Positions 27,629 through 37,064 of a stretch of 64,000 nt of DNA are shown here, piece after piece. The notes below the pieces were generated by a model. That model worked only from the letters and a program-made list of their open reading frames with translations, was not told the origin of the DNA and did no database searches. Every line of letters begins with the position of its first letter. Positions within the stretch are counted from its first letter, which is position 1. Source of the stretch: Pseudomonas sp. AKS31 (GTDB taxonomy: Bacteria; Pseudomonadota; Gammaproteobacteria; Pseudomonadales; Pseudomonadaceae); assembly GCF_023634765.1 (NCBI RefSeq), contig NZ_JAMLFX010000002.1, positions 860,097 to 924,096 on the forward strand, written 5' to 3'. A program made the translations under genes and the position numbers.

Positions 27629-28576
27629 CTATAAAATCCGCTTTTTCGCGCCCGGCGCAAGGGCTTTGTTGCACAGGCAAATGCCGCTCAGGACCAACCC
27701 GCCCCCGACGTAGATGGCCGGCGTCAATTGCTCGCCCAGCAGCAACGCGCCAAGGATCACCGCCGTCAACGGATTGAGCGCGATAAACACGCCGCTGCGC
27801 GTCGCGCCGATTTTGCGGATGCCGTCGTAGTAACCGATGTAGGCCAGCGCCGAGCCGAGCACACCGAGGTAGATCAGGCTCAGCCATTGCGCCAGACCCA
27901 GATCATTCAGCACCTGCCAGCTCAGCTCCCCGCGTACAGCCGCCAGAATCCACAACATGACGGTGCCGATCAGGATCGAGAACATAACGGTCTGCACAGG
28001 CCCCAGCGTCTGGTTCAGTTCACGGGAAAACAGTGAGTAAACGCCCCAGCCCAGCACGCAGCCGAGGATCAACAGGTCACCGATCCATGCATCGGGTGTT
28101 GCGGCCAGTAATTGCGGATTGCGACTGACGATTACCAGAGCGGCGCCGACGATACAGATGGCGATGCCAGCGATTTTCACCCGGCCCAGACGCTCCTTGA
28201 ACAGCCACCACGAGGCAAGACCGATCACTGCCGGATTCAACGCGACAATCAACGAAGCACGCGACGCGTTTATGTATTGCAGGCCATAAAAGAAGCACAG
28301 GTTGTAGAAGAAAATCCCGAAGAACCCCAGCAACGCCAATTGCAGCCATTGCTTTGGCGTCGGCCGCGCCAAGGGGATGCGCGCCAGCCACAGGAAGCCG
28401 AGCAGTGCCGTACTGGCCAGCAAGAAGCGCAGGCTCGCCGCGAATATAGGGCTCAGGCTACCGGCCAGAAAACGTCCGGCAACGAAGGTCCCACCCCAGA
28501 TCATGGTGACCGCTGCCAGCGTCAGATAGACCGGAATGTCCGAGGTGGTTGTATGTAGAGGCTCAACGTTATGCAT
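27629..28576 (-). CDS. EamA/DMT-family exporter
   Basis: A 315-residue permease with two EamA repeats and ten predicted helices (MIWGGTFVAGRFLAG near residue 27; RSGVFIALNPLTAVILGALLLGEQLTP near 265). The start at 28576 is chosen because GGAG precedes it; an in-frame ATG at 28615 lacks a ribosome site. It is divergent from a LysR gene 78 bases away, the usual layout for a LysR-controlled metabolite exporter. Confidence 0.85.
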   Translation of the reverse strand: MHNVEPLHTTTSDIPVYLTLAAVTMIWGGTFVAGRFLAGSLSPIFAASLRFLLASTALLGFLWLARIPLARPTPKQWLQLALLGFFGIFFYNLCFFYGLQYINASRASLIVALNPAVIGLASWWLFKERLGRVKIAGIAICIVGAALVIVSRNPQLLAATPDAWIGDLLILGCVLGWGVYSLFSRELNQTLGPVQTVMFSILIGTVMLWILAAVRGELSWQVLNDLGLAQWLSLIYLGVLGSALAYIGYYDGIRKIGATRSGVFIALNPLTAVILGALLLGEQLTPAIYVGGGLVLSGICLCNKALAPGAKKRIL

Positions 28577-28654
28577 GACGCTCCAGACCCGAGAACTTGA
28601 CGAATGCCTTATCATTCACCTCATTCCCTATCATCGTAAAATGAGCAAATACTC

Positions 28655-29527
28655 ATGACCCTCACGCAACTGGAAATCTTCTCGCTGGTCGCCGAACTGC
28701 GCGGATTCACCCTCGCCGCGCATCGGTTGGGGATTTCGCAGTCGGCGGTGTCCCACGCGATGAAGTCGCTGGAACAGGAGCTGGGGGTCGAGTTACTGCG
28801 GCGGCATCAGTCAAGCGTGGAACTCAGCGACATCGGCGAGCAATTGTTGCTGCGCGCGCGTGCGATGCTTGGTCTGGCCAACACCTTGCGCCAGGAAGCC
28901 GCCGATGCGCGGGGCATGAAGACCGGCACCCTGCGCATTGGCTCGTTCGGGCCAACCTCGTCGATCAAGCTGTTGCCCACGATACTGCGGCGCTATCAAG
29001 AGGCGCATCCAGGCATCGAAGTGCACATCGATGAAGGACCGGATCGACAAGTGACACAATGGCTCGAAGAGCGGCGGATCGACATCGGCTTTGTGGTGCT
29101 GCCCGAAGAGCGTTTCGACACGTTTGCCCTGATCGAGGACCAGATGGTTGCCTTGCTCCCCATGGGCCATCCCTTGGCAGCACGGTCAGCATTGAACCTC
29201 AAGGATCTGTGCGACAGCCCGTTCGTGCTCACCGAGGCGGGTTCTTCAGAACTGGTGTCGCGACTGTTCATGGCAGCGCGCCTGCAACCCAATATCCGCT
29301 ATCGCTGCTCGCAACTGCTGAGCACCCTCGATACCGTCAGCCGTGGCGATGGCATCACGCTTGTTGCCGAAGGGTCGTTGCCCGACGAGGCAACACCGCG
29401 CTACGTGAAAAAGCCGTTGTTGCCCGCCGTGCAGCGTCAGGTCGGGCTCGCCGTGCTCGATCGGCGTCAGGCGTCACCCGCCACCCTGGCCTTTATCGAG
29501 TTGGCAATGCGGATGAATCACGGATGA
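28655..29527 (+). CDS. LysR-family transcriptional regulator
   Basis: A 290-residue LTTR. The HTH reads LEIFSLVAELRGFTLAAHRLGISQSAVSHAMKSLE in residues 6-40, followed by an effector-binding domain (RIGSFGPTSSIKLLPTILRRY). Divergent from the EamA exporter, which is its likely target; the shared 78-base region would hold the binding site. Confidence 0.88.
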   Translation: MTLTQLEIFSLVAELRGFTLAAHRLGISQSAVSHAMKSLEQELGVELLRRHQSSVELSDIGEQLLLRARAMLGLANTLRQEAADARGMKTGTLRIGSFGPTSSIKLLPTILRRYQEAHPGIEVHIDEGPDRQVTQWLEERRIDIGFVVLPEERFDTFALIEDQMVALLPMGHPLAARSALNLKDLCDSPFVLTEAGSSELVSRLFMAARLQPNIRYRCSQLLSTLDTVSRGDGITLVAEGSLPDEATPRYVKKPLLPAVQRQVGLAVLDRRQASPATLAFIELAMRMNHG

Positions 29528-29642
29528 GCGGCGCAAGCGCCTTCCGCCATCTATCCTCCGCTCTGGCTGATATGTTTTTCAGCGGCGCGCCGTTCTCCGG
29601 CCTGCATTCAAGAGCCCCACTCCACCGCGACAGGATGCGCCC

Positions 29643-31178
29643 ATGCCGTTGACCGTCAGACCCCGCCGCAAGCGCAGCACCCGCCGCGTCGTCACGCTGA
29701 TCAGCGGTTTGCTTCCCGTGCTGCTGGGCAGCACCATTCTTTATATGCAGGCCGAACGCACGCTGGAACAAAGCTCACAACAGACCGCCGAAGAGGCGCT
29801 GCGCCAGTTCGAGTTGATGCTCGACAACACCGCCCAAGCGGCCCGCGAGCTGCTGCCATTGGCCGGTCAGAACTGCGAAAACGTCAAACTGGCCCTGCGC
29901 GAGCAAGTGACCCGCCGTCCGTTTGTGCGCTCGACCAATCTGGTGTGGGACGACAACCTCTATTGCAGTTCGTTGTTTGGCGACTTCAAGGAAATTGTCA
30001 ACGCGGGTGACTACAACCAGGGCAAGTTGTGGCTGATGAATGGCAACCCGGTCACCCCCGACACTGCCTTGTTGGTCTATCGGCTCAGCGAAGGTCGGGG
30101 CGGCGCTCTGACGACTCTCGACGGTTACCATCTAAGCAACATGTTGCGGCTGATCGGCCGGCACATGTTGCTGGTGCTGCAAGTGGGCGATAACTGGCTG
30201 TCGGCCGACGGCAAAGTCCACACCGGCGCCCTGCCCGCGTTGCCGATAGCGCAACACACGCTGGACTCGTCGCGTTATGCATTCAGTGTTTCTGCCGGTT
30301 TTCCCGAGGGCGAAACCTGGCGCTACATGGCCGATGAATATCCGCCGCTGTTCAGTCTGCTGATCTTTTTTGGCGTGGTGTCGGGGGCAATCGGCCATGT
30401 CTTGCAAAAGCGCTCCACTTCACCGAGCCACGAGATGCTCCGCGCATTAGAAGCCGGCGAGTTCATTCCTTACTTCCAGCCCGTGGTACACGGTGACAGC
30501 AAAAAATGGTCAGGGGCTGAAGTGTTGATGCGCTGGAAACACCCCAAAGAAGGCCTGGTGCGCCCTGATCTGTTTATTCCGTTCGCCGAGCATTCGGGGC
30601 TCATCGTGCCGATGACCCGCGCACTGATGCAACAGACCGCTGCCTTGCTGGGGCCGCTGTCAGCAACGTTTACCGCACCCTTTCATATTGGCATCAATAT
30701 CACTGCCAGCCATTGCAAGGACCTGGAGCTAGTGGAGGATTGCCGAACGTTTCTCGCCGCATTCGCTCCCGACAGCATCAATCTGGTGCTGGAGTTGACC
30801 GAGCGCGAATTGATCGAGCCAACCGACATCTCCCGGCAACTGTTCGAGCAACTGCATGCACTGGGCATTAAAATCGCGATTGACGACTTCGGCACCGGTC
30901 ACTCGAGCCTGGGCTACTTGCGCCAATTCAACGTGGATTTCCTCAAGATCGATCAGAGTTTCGTCGCGATGATCGGCATCGATGCGTTGTCGCGGCACAT
31001 CCTCGACACCATTATCGAACTGTCGGCCAAGCTTGATCTGGGTATTGTTGCCGAAGGTGTCGAAACTCAGGCGCAAGCCGACTATCTGACCGCACATCAC
31101 GTCAACTTCCTGCAAGGCTACCTGTTCGGCAAACCGATGCCGGCCGCGGAGTTCATCAGCGCATTAACTCATCATTAA
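29643..31178 (+). CDS. CSS-motif EAL phosphodiesterase
   Basis: A 511-residue inner-membrane cyclic-di-GMP phosphodiesterase of the PdeB/C type. TM1 is near residues 18-36, a periplasmic redox sensor carries the CSS motif (DDNLYCSSLFG, near 108), TM2 is near 235-255, and an EAL domain runs from 265 to the end. The signature is EVL instead of EAL, an accepted variant. Downstream catalytic blocks are intact: NITASH, LELTERELIE, IAIDDFGTGHSSLGYL and EGVETQAQ. A disulfide-regulated activity is known for the family; activity here is inferred. Confidence 0.9.
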   Translation: MPLTVRPRRKRSTRRVVTLISGLLPVLLGSTILYMQAERTLEQSSQQTAEEALRQFELMLDNTAQAARELLPLAGQNCENVKLALREQVTRRPFVRSTNLVWDDNLYCSSLFGDFKEIVNAGDYNQGKLWLMNGNPVTPDTALLVYRLSEGRGGALTTLDGYHLSNMLRLIGRHMLLVLQVGDNWLSADGKVHTGALPALPIAQHTLDSSRYAFSVSAGFPEGETWRYMADEYPPLFSLLIFFGVVSGAIGHVLQKRSTSPSHEMLRALEAGEFIPYFQPVVHGDSKKWSGAEVLMRWKHPKEGLVRPDLFIPFAEHSGLIVPMTRALMQQTAALLGPLSATFTAPFHIGINITASHCKDLELVEDCRTFLAAFAPDSINLVLELTERELIEPTDISRQLFEQLHALGIKIAIDDFGTGHSSLGYLRQFNVDFLKIDQSFVAMIGIDALSRHILDTIIELSAKLDLGIVAEGVETQAQADYLTAHHVNFLQGYLFGKPMPAAEFISALTHH

Positions 31179-31413
31179 CTAACGGTGGACCGAAACGAGC
31201 GTACCGACCAAGCGCACCAAATTGATACAAAAGACCGCTGTTGTTACATGAAGACAACATCAGGATTTACTCTTGGCGCATTAACTACTACAATTTTTTC
31301 AACCTGAGCAAGATGGGCAGGTGAGCCATTTATCACCGAGTCGCTTCAAGGCTCTTGGCTTACAGCTTTGTTTGCGGTTGGTATCAGCCAAATACACTAT
31401 TGGAGTAAAGATA

Positions 31414-31779
31414 TTGTCCAGACTCGCTGAATTTCGTGCAGCTGAAAAGGCCCTTCAGGAACAGCTGAAACAGCTGGAATCGCTGAAGAATGATGCCGGG
31501 CTCAAGAAAGAAATCGAATTCGAAGAAAAGCTCCAGGGGCTGATGAAGCAATACGGCAAAGGCCTCAAAGAGATCATCGCCATTCTCGATCCGAACCCGG
31601 GCAAATCCGGTCTGCAGACCACTGCAGCCCCTAAAACCCGCCGCGCTCGCGTGGTCAAGGTTTATCAGAACCCGCACACGGGTGAACTGATTGAAACCAA
31701 AGGCGGCAACCACCGTGGCCTGAAAGCCTGGAAGGAACAATACGGTGCAGCCACCGTTGATTCCTGGTTGCGCGGTTAA
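31414..31779 (+). CDS. MvaT/MvaU-type H-NS-like nucleoid protein
   Basis: A 121-residue xenogeneic silencer binding AT-rich DNA. The N-terminal oligomerisation coiled coil (SRLAEFRAAEKALQEQLKQL) covers residues 1-60, and the C-terminal DNA-binding part has the family block NPHTGELIETKGGNHRGLKAWK. It starts with TTG at 31414, preceded by GGAG at 31402; the open frame continues upstream to 31321 without support. The N-terminus resembles MvaU/MvaV more than MvaT. The 235-base upstream gap is AT-rich, as expected for autoregulation. Confidence 0.9.
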   Translation: MSRLAEFRAAEKALQEQLKQLESLKNDAGLKKEIEFEEKLQGLMKQYGKGLKEIIAILDPNPGKSGLQTTAAPKTRRARVVKVYQNPHTGELIETKGGNHRGLKAWKEQYGAATVDSWLRG

Positions 31780-31794
31780 TCAAGCGCCAACAAC

Positions 31795-31822
31795 AAAGCC
31801 CTGCATGATGCAGGGCTTTTTT
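31795..31822 (+). terminator. terminator after the MvaT-family gene
   Basis: GCCCTGCAT and ATGCAGGGC form a stem followed by six Ts. Confidence 0.9.
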
Positions 31823-31998
31823 ATTGACAATATCTAACAAATGAAATGAATTTCATCGAAAAAGTTGCGACTTTTCTGTAACGTTGATGAGCCAGATGGC
31901 CAAACATTTTGCTGCGCAATGTTGCGATTCGGAACCACCGTTAAACTTTGTGCTTAATTCCTTCGGGTATCTAACCCTCGCGTGAAGAGTACAGCGAC

Positions 31999-32517
31999 TT
32001 AAAGTTTCAAGCTGTTTCTCAGCGCCACTATCTCGTCTGCGCTCGCTTTATAAACGTCGGCCTGCCCGGCGTAGGAAAGAACATAAGCCTTGTCCGCCGC
32101 CACAGCCATCACGAGGGTTTGCGACAACACATGTCGACCGTTTTCGGTGATCGTGCAAGTGGTTTCCAGCGCCGACAAAGTGCCCAACGTGGCCGGATGC
32201 ACTTTGTTGCAGACACTCTGGTAGCCACCCTGGAAGAAGTCCTTCTGGATCGATTTACGCATCTCCAGCAACACGCCCTGCAAATTGACTTGATGGTCCT
32301 TTTCAACCTGAGTCATGGTCAATTCCACCACCATCACCTGATTGCCACCGGCATCATTCTTCACCGCTCGCTGACGGGAAACTTCAGGCGTTGTCTTTGG
32401 CAGAGCCTCGACTTCCCAGCCTGCCGGCCAGGTAATGCTCGGTTCATCCGCTGACGCGCAGACTGCCAAAAGCGACAAAACAGAAACAACAAACACGGAT
32501 TTGAACAGTCGGATCAT
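31999..32517 (-). CDS. secreted DUF4946-type protein
   Basis: A 172-residue protein with a cleavable signal peptide (MIRLFKSVFVVSVLSLLAVCASA), so probably periplasmic. The remainder matches, by recall, the Pseudomonas DUF4946 family (ITWPAGWEVEALPKTTPEVSRQRAVKND). Two cysteines near 115 and 128 could form a disulfide. Function unknown. The start at 32517 is set by the signal peptide; the longer frame to 33015 is antisense to glyoxalase. Confidence 0.8.
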   Translation of the reverse strand: MIRLFKSVFVVSVLSLLAVCASADEPSITWPAGWEVEALPKTTPEVSRQRAVKNDAGGNQVMVVELTMTQVEKDHQVNLQGVLLEMRKSIQKDFFQGGYQSVCNKVHPATLGTLSALETTCTITENGRHVLSQTLVMAVAADKAYVLSYAGQADVYKASADEIVALRNSLKL

Positions 32518-32655
32518 TGCCGGACGCACTCGCAGATTGAGCCTGAAGTCTGAGGCTCGCCCGCACGCAGGGCAAGCCTGCCCTTTCATTTGGCGATGCC
32601 GGCAGGCATGCGTATCATTGCGTCCATTCACTCGCCCATAGTTATTGGAGGGCCC

Positions 32656-33177
32656 ATGAGCCTGCACGAACTCAACACTTTCCCCGGCGTAACCGCCACC
32701 CCAGACAGCGCAACCCGCAACTTCGTTTTCAACCACACTATGTTGCGTGTGAAAGACATCACTAAATCCCTGGATTTCTACACCCGCGTTTTGGGTTTCT
32801 CGCTGGTCGAGAAGCGCGACTTCCCGGAAGCCGAGTTCAGCCTGTACTTCCTCGCACTGGTCGACAAAGCGCAGATCCCGGCCGACGCAGCGGCCCGCAC
32901 CGAGTGGATGAAGTCGATTCCGGGCATCCTCGAGCTGACCCATAACCACGGCACCGAAAACGACGCGGATTTCGCCTATCACAACGGCAATACCGATCCG
33001 CGTGGTTTTGGCCATATCTGCATTTCGGTGCCGGATATCGTCGCGGCCTGCGCGCGCTTTGAAGAGCTGGGCTGCGACTTCCAGAAGCGCCTGACCGATG
33101 GCCGCATGAAGAGCCTGGCGTTTATCAAGGACCCGGATGGTTACTGGGTCGAGATCATTCAGCCTGCGCCGCTGTAA
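32656..33177 (+). CDS. gloA: lactoylglutathione lyase (glyoxalase I)
   Basis: Converts the methylglyoxal-glutathione hemithioacetal to S-lactoylglutathione. At 173 residues it is of the longer form seen in P. putida and eukaryotes, which are zinc-dependent; that metal choice is inferred. Metal ligands are visible: His in [12 protein letters not shown], Glu in [10 protein letters not shown], His in [11 protein letters not shown] and Glu in [11 protein letters not shown] at 32656 follows GGAGGG. It lies near ahpCF and gor, other electrophile and oxidant defences. Confidence 0.92.
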   Translation: MSLHELNTFPGVTATPDSATRNFVFNHTMLRVKDITKSLDFYTRVLGFSLVEKRDFPEAEFSLYFLALVDKAQIPADAAARTEWMKSIPGILELTHNHGTENDADFAYHNGNTDPRGFGHICISVPDIVAACARFEELGCDFQKRLTDGRMKSLAFIKDPDGYWVEIIQPAPL

Positions 33178-33188
33178 AAGCTGAAAAG

Positions 33189-33492
33189 CCCCTCACCCTA
33201 GCCCTCTCCCATAGGGAGAGGGGACTGATTGGGGGATATTGGAGAATTACGCCGACTTGAACGAATGGCACTGAATCCATAATCGACTGGATCTTTCAGG
33301 TCGACGGAAAACGCCAGACACCTCGGTCGGCTCCCTCTCCCTAGGAGGGGACTGATTGGGGGATATTGGAGAGTTACGCCGACTTGAACGATTGGCACTG
33401 AATCCATAATCGACTGGATCTTTCAGGTCGACGGATAACGCCGGACACCTCGGTCGGCTCCCTCTCCTTCGGGAGAGGGCTGGGGTGAGGGG
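33189..33492. repeat. MITE-like element containing a 127-base tandem duplication
   Basis: The outer ends CCCCTCACCCTAGCCCTCTC and its near complement ending at 33492 are inverted. Between them a unit beginning GGGGACTGATTGGGGGATAT at 33220 recurs at 33347 (period 127) with few differences. It fills the 383-base gap between gloA and ahpF and shares ends with 18108-18305. Confidence 0.8.
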
Positions 33493-33510
33493 CAGCATTG
33501 CACGCGCAAT

Positions 33511-33546
33511 AAAAAAACCCGTGATCGCTCACGGGTTTTTTTTCAT
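33511..33546. terminator. bidirectional terminator between gloA and ahpF
   Basis: AAAAAACCCGTGA and TCACGGGTTTTTT form a strong stem with T runs on both strands. Confidence 0.9.
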
Positions 33547-33560
33547 TTCTGGTCTGACAG

Positions 33561-35123
33561 TTATGCCGGCGCCGAAGTGCGGATCAAGTGATCAAATGCA
33601 CTCAACGAAGCCTTGGCGCCCTCGCCCACCGCAATAACGATCTGCTTGTACGGCACAGTGGTCACGTCGCCGGCAGCGAAGATGCCCGCAATCGACGTCT
33701 CACCCCGGTTGTCGACAATGATCTCGCCACGCGGCGACAACTCGATGGTGCCCTTGAGCCAGTCAGTGTTCGGCAGCAAACCGATCTGCACGAAAATCCC
33801 TTCCAGCTCGACAGTGCGCAGCTCGTCAGTAGTTCGATCTTTGTAGCGCAAGCCATTAACTTTCTCACCATTGCCAGTGACTTCAGTGGTTTGCGCACTG
33901 GTGATCACAGTGACGTTCGGCAGGCTGTGCAGTTTTCGCTGCAATACGGCGTCGGCGCGCAGCTGTACGTCGAACTCCAGCAATGTCACATGCGACACGA
34001 TGCCGGCCAGGTCGATGGCCGCTTCAACGCCGGAGTTACCGCCGCCGATCACCGCGACGCGCTTGCCTTTGAACAGCGGACCGTCGCAGTGCGGGCAGTA
34101 CGCCACGCCTTTGTTGCGGTATTCCTGCTCGCCCGGCACGTTCATTTCACGCCACCGCGCACCGGTTGCGAGAATTACGCTCTTGGCTTTGAGGGTCGCG
34201 CCGCTGGCGAAGTGGACTTCATGCAGCTCGCCGTTTTTGCCCGGGATCAGCTTGTCGGCACGTTGCAGGTTCATAATGTCGACGTCGTACTGCTTGACGT
34301 GTTCTTCCAGCGCCGTAGCCAGTTTTGGCCCTTCGGTTTCCTGTACGGAAATGAAGTTTTCGATGGCCATGGTGTCGAGCACCTGACCGCCGAAGCGCTC
34401 AGCGGCAACACCGGTGCGAATGCCTTTACGTGCAGCATAAATCGCTGCCGACGCACCGGCCGGGCCACCGCCAACCACCAACACATCAAACGCTTCTTTG
34501 GCGCTGATTTTCTCGGCCTGACGCTCGATCGCGCCGGTGTCGAGTTTGGCCAGGATCTCTTCCAGACCCATACGGCCCTGACCGAAGTTTTCGCCGTTCA
34601 AGTAGATGCTCGGCACGGCCATGATCTTGCGATCGTTGACTTCGTCCTGGAACAACGCGCCGTCGATGGCGACGTGGCGGATGTTCGGGTTAAGCACAGC
34701 CATCAGGTTCAGCGCCTGGACCACGTCCGGGCAATTCTGGCAGGACAGCGAGAAATAAGTCTCGAAGCTGAACTGGCCTTTGAGCGAGCGAATCTGCTCG
34801 ATCACTTCGGCACTGGCTTTCGATGGGTGACCGCCGACTTGCAGCAAGGCCAGCACCAGCGAAGTGAACTCGTGGCCCGTCGGGATGCCGGCGAAACGCA
34901 GACTGATGTCAGCGCCCGGGCGATTGATCGAGAACGATGGCTTGCGCGCATCGTCACCGCTGTCGATCAAAGTAATTTGGCTCGAAAGACTGGCAACGTC
35001 TTTCAGCAGTTCCAGCATTTCACGGGATTTCGCACCGTCGTCGAGGGAGGCAACGATCTCGATCGGCTGGGTGACCCGTTCCAGGTACGATTTCAACTGG
35101 GCTTTAAGATTGGCGTCCAACAT
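33561..35123 (-). CDS. ahpF: AhpF, alkyl hydroperoxide reductase flavoprotein
   Basis: NADH:peroxiredoxin oxidoreductase that re-reduces AhpC. Its 520 residues contain an N-terminal tandem thioredoxin-like domain with a CxxC ([12 protein letters not shown], near residue 130), an FAD-binding domain ([19 protein letters not shown] near 217), the redox-active CPHC ([12 protein letters not shown] near 346) and an NAD-binding motif ([17 protein letters not shown]). It follows ahpC on the same strand, separated by 124 bases that contain a terminator-like hairpin. Confidence 0.96.
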   Translation of the reverse strand: MLDANLKAQLKSYLERVTQPIEIVASLDDGAKSREMLELLKDVASLSSQITLIDSGDDARKPSFSINRPGADISLRFAGIPTGHEFTSLVLALLQVGGHPSKASAEVIEQIRSLKGQFSFETYFSLSCQNCPDVVQALNLMAVLNPNIRHVAIDGALFQDEVNDRKIMAVPSIYLNGENFGQGRMGLEEILAKLDTGAIERQAEKISAKEAFDVLVVGGGPAGASAAIYAARKGIRTGVAAERFGGQVLDTMAIENFISVQETEGPKLATALEEHVKQYDVDIMNLQRADKLIPGKNGELHEVHFASGATLKAKSVILATGARWREMNVPGEQEYRNKGVAYCPHCDGPLFKGKRVAVIGGGNSGVEAAIDLAGIVSHVTLLEFDVQLRADAVLQRKLHSLPNVTVITSAQTTEVTGNGEKVNGLRYKDRTTDELRTVELEGIFVQIGLLPNTDWLKGTIELSPRGEIIVDNRGETSIAGIFAAGDVTTVPYKQIVIAVGEGAKASLSAFDHLIRTSAPA

Positions 35124-35147
35124 ACGGGCGATTTCCTTTATTTGAGG

Positions 35148-35187
35148 CGAAAAAAAGCCCGAGCGAAACTCGCCCGGGCATTTTTAT
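35148..35187 (-). terminator. hairpin between ahpC and ahpF
   Basis: Read on the minus strand, GCCCGGGCGAG pairs with CTCGCTCGGGC-type sequence across TTTCG and leads to a T run. It would reduce read-through from ahpC to ahpF. Confidence 0.75.
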
Positions 35188-35247
35188 TGGGCGGTGCAGC
35201 GTACTTAAGAAGGTGCGGCGTACCGCCCTGCATTGCGTGTCACAGAC

Positions 35248-35811
35248 TTAGATCTTGCCGACCAGGTCCAGGGACGGAGCCAGAGTGGCCTCGCCTTCTT
35301 TCCACTTGGCTGGGCAAACTTCGCCTGGGTGAGCAGCAACGTACTGAGCAGCCTTGATCTTACGCAGCAGCTCGGAAGCGTCACGGCCAACGCCGCCATC
35401 GTTCAGCTCAACGATTTTGATCTGGCCTTCAGGGTTGATCACAAAGGTGCCACGGTCAGCCAGGCCAGCTTCTTCGATCAGCACGTCGAAGTTGCGGGAG
35501 ATGGCGTGGGTCGGGTCGCCGATCATGGTGTATTCGATTTTGCCGATGGCTGGCGAAGTGTTGTGCCAGGCAGCGTGGGCAAAGTGGGTGTCGGTGGAAA
35601 CGCTGTAGATCTCTACGCCCAGTTTCTGGAAGGCAGCGTAGTTGTCAGCCAGGTCTTCCAGCTCGGTTGGGCAAACGAAGGTGAAGTCGGCTGGGTAGAA
35701 GAATACAACCGACCACTTGCCTTTCAGGTCAGCGTCCGAGACTTGAACGAAGTCGCCGTTTTTGAACGCGGTAGCTTTGAACGGTTTTACTTGGCTGTTG
35801 ATGATAGGCAT
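35248..35811 (-). CDS. ahpC: AhpC, peroxiredoxin
   Basis: Typical 2-Cys peroxiredoxin, 187 residues, reducing hydrogen peroxide and organic hydroperoxides. The peroxidatic cysteine is in [16 protein letters not shown] (near residue 47) and the resolving cysteine in GEVCPAKW (near 166). ATG follows GGAG. The upstream gap to the integrase stop (35812-35948) must carry its promoter; I looked for an OxyR site there without a convincing match. Confidence 0.97.
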   Translation of the reverse strand: MPIINSQVKPFKATAFKNGDFVQVSDADLKGKWSVVFFYPADFTFVCPTELEDLADNYAAFQKLGVEIYSVSTDTHFAHAAWHNTSPAIGKIEYTMIGDPTHAISRNFDVLIEEAGLADRGTFVINPEGQIKIVELNDGGVGRDASELLRKIKAAQYVAAHPGEVCPAKWKEGEATLAPSLDLVGKI

Positions 35812-35948
35812 TGATGACTCTCCGTCAGGGGTTATGAAGTTGATGGGTGAATCCTACCCACTCACTCGACGGATGGCTCATTGGCAAACCTGATGCTGCT
35901 GATTTGTTTTCGCTATTAGCTGACTGTATTAATAGAAGAAAACGATAT

Positions 35949-36887
35949 CTACGACGAAGCCGGGTTATCCGTAATCCGAGCCATCCCCTGGAATGGGCTG
36001 ACTTCAACATAGCGCATGGCGGACTTCATATCCTTCCAGCCGACGTAACTCATCAACGATTTCAGATCCCAGCCACTTTGATGCGCCCACGTGGCAAAGC
36101 CGCGACGCAGGGAATGGCTGGTGTAGTTTTCGGCGGCAATGCCCGCGCGCTGCAATGCCTGGCGCAGCAGAGGAATGATGCTGTTGGCGTGCAGCCCCTC
36201 CTCATTCAGATTGCCCCAGCGATCGATACTGCGGAAAACCGGGCCACGCACCAGTGCGGCTTCGGTGATCCAGTCGATGTAGGCCTGCACCGGGCACAGT
36301 TTCAGCAGTGCAGGCGCCTGATAGGTCTGACCGAGGTTCTCGCGATCACCTTTGCTGCGCGGTAGATACAGGGTGATGCCTTTACCGGCGTGCGCTTGAA
36401 CGTGCTCGATTTGCAAACGGCACAGCTCATCGCTGCGGAAGCCGCGCCAGAAGCCCAGCAGAATCAAGGCGCGATCACGGTAAGCCTTGAGCAGTAACGG
36501 GCGGTCCTGCTGCTCTTTTGCGGTTTGCGCCTCATGCTCCAGCCAGTCGATGACGCGCTGCAAATCCTGCAACTGCAGCGGCTCGGCTTGCTTTTCCTGT
36601 GCCGGGTGCAACGCGCGGATGCCCTTGAAGACCTTGCGCACCACTGGCGCCTTGGTCGGATCGGCAAACCCTTGACTGTTGTGCCATTGCGCCAGCGCCG
36701 ACAGACGCAGCTTCAACGTATTGATCGACAGCTCTTCAGCGTGCGCTACCAGATACCGCGCGACGCTGTCGGCTGTCGCGGGCAAGAAACCGCCCCACTT
36801 CACTTCGAAATGCTCGATGGCCGCGCGATAGCTGCGGCGCGTGTTGTCACGGGTGGCGGCTTGCAGATAGCGATCCAGATCGCTCAT
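35949..36887 (-). CDS. tyrosine recombinase/site-specific integrase
   Basis: A 312-residue lambda-integrase-family recombinase. The SAM-like core-binding domain spans residues 1-95 (TRRSYRAAIEHFEVKWGGFLP). The catalytic domain carries the full set R151 (GFRSDELCRL), K179, H258 and R261 (SHSLRRGFATW), W284 (in place of the second His, as in some recombinases) and the nucleophile Y293 (SAMRYVEVS). The start at 36887 is the natural N-terminus; the frame to 37862 is antisense to the KfrA-like gene. It is divergent from that gene across 177 bases. I see no att sites, cargo or tRNA target, so this may be a domesticated chromosomal recombinase. Confidence 0.88.
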   Translation of the reverse strand: MSDLDRYLQAATRDNTRRSYRAAIEHFEVKWGGFLPATADSVARYLVAHAEELSINTLKLRLSALAQWHNSQGFADPTKAPVVRKVFKGIRALHPAQEKQAEPLQLQDLQRVIDWLEHEAQTAKEQQDRPLLLKAYRDRALILLGFWRGFRSDELCRLQIEHVQAHAGKGITLYLPRSKGDRENLGQTYQAPALLKLCPVQAYIDWITEAALVRGPVFRSIDRWGNLNEEGLHANSIIPLLRQALQRAGIAAENYTSHSLRRGFATWAHQSGWDLKSLMSYVGWKDMKSAMRYVEVSPFQGMARITDNPASS

Positions 36888-37008
36888 GGGCTGTGTTCTC
36901 GCTGGCGTACTGATGCAGGGATACGAAGGCGCATTTTGCCGCCTGACACTGGGTAATACCAGTATATCCCGTGTCTTTATTATCAAAGGTTTATCTTTAT
37001 TTTTGAGA

Positions 37009-37049
37009 TGGTACACTGCGTACTTTAGTGGCATGTACCACAGTACGTA
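37009..37049. promoter_or_regulatory. GTAC-rich inverted repeat between integrase and kfrA-like genes
   Basis: TGGTACA (37009-37015) and TGTACCA (37034-37040) are inverted, and further GTAC steps occur at 37019-37022 and 37043-37046. This four-GTAC array sits just before the KfrA-like start and could be its operator or a recombinase binding site. Confidence 0.5.
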
Positions 37050-37064
37050 ACCGTAGGAGTTCAC

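Noticed and set aside
35913..35935. CTATTA-N11-TAATAG upstream of ahpC as an OxyR site
   Set aside because: The half-sites are inverted but the spacing does not fit the ATAG-N7-CTAT array of OxyR.
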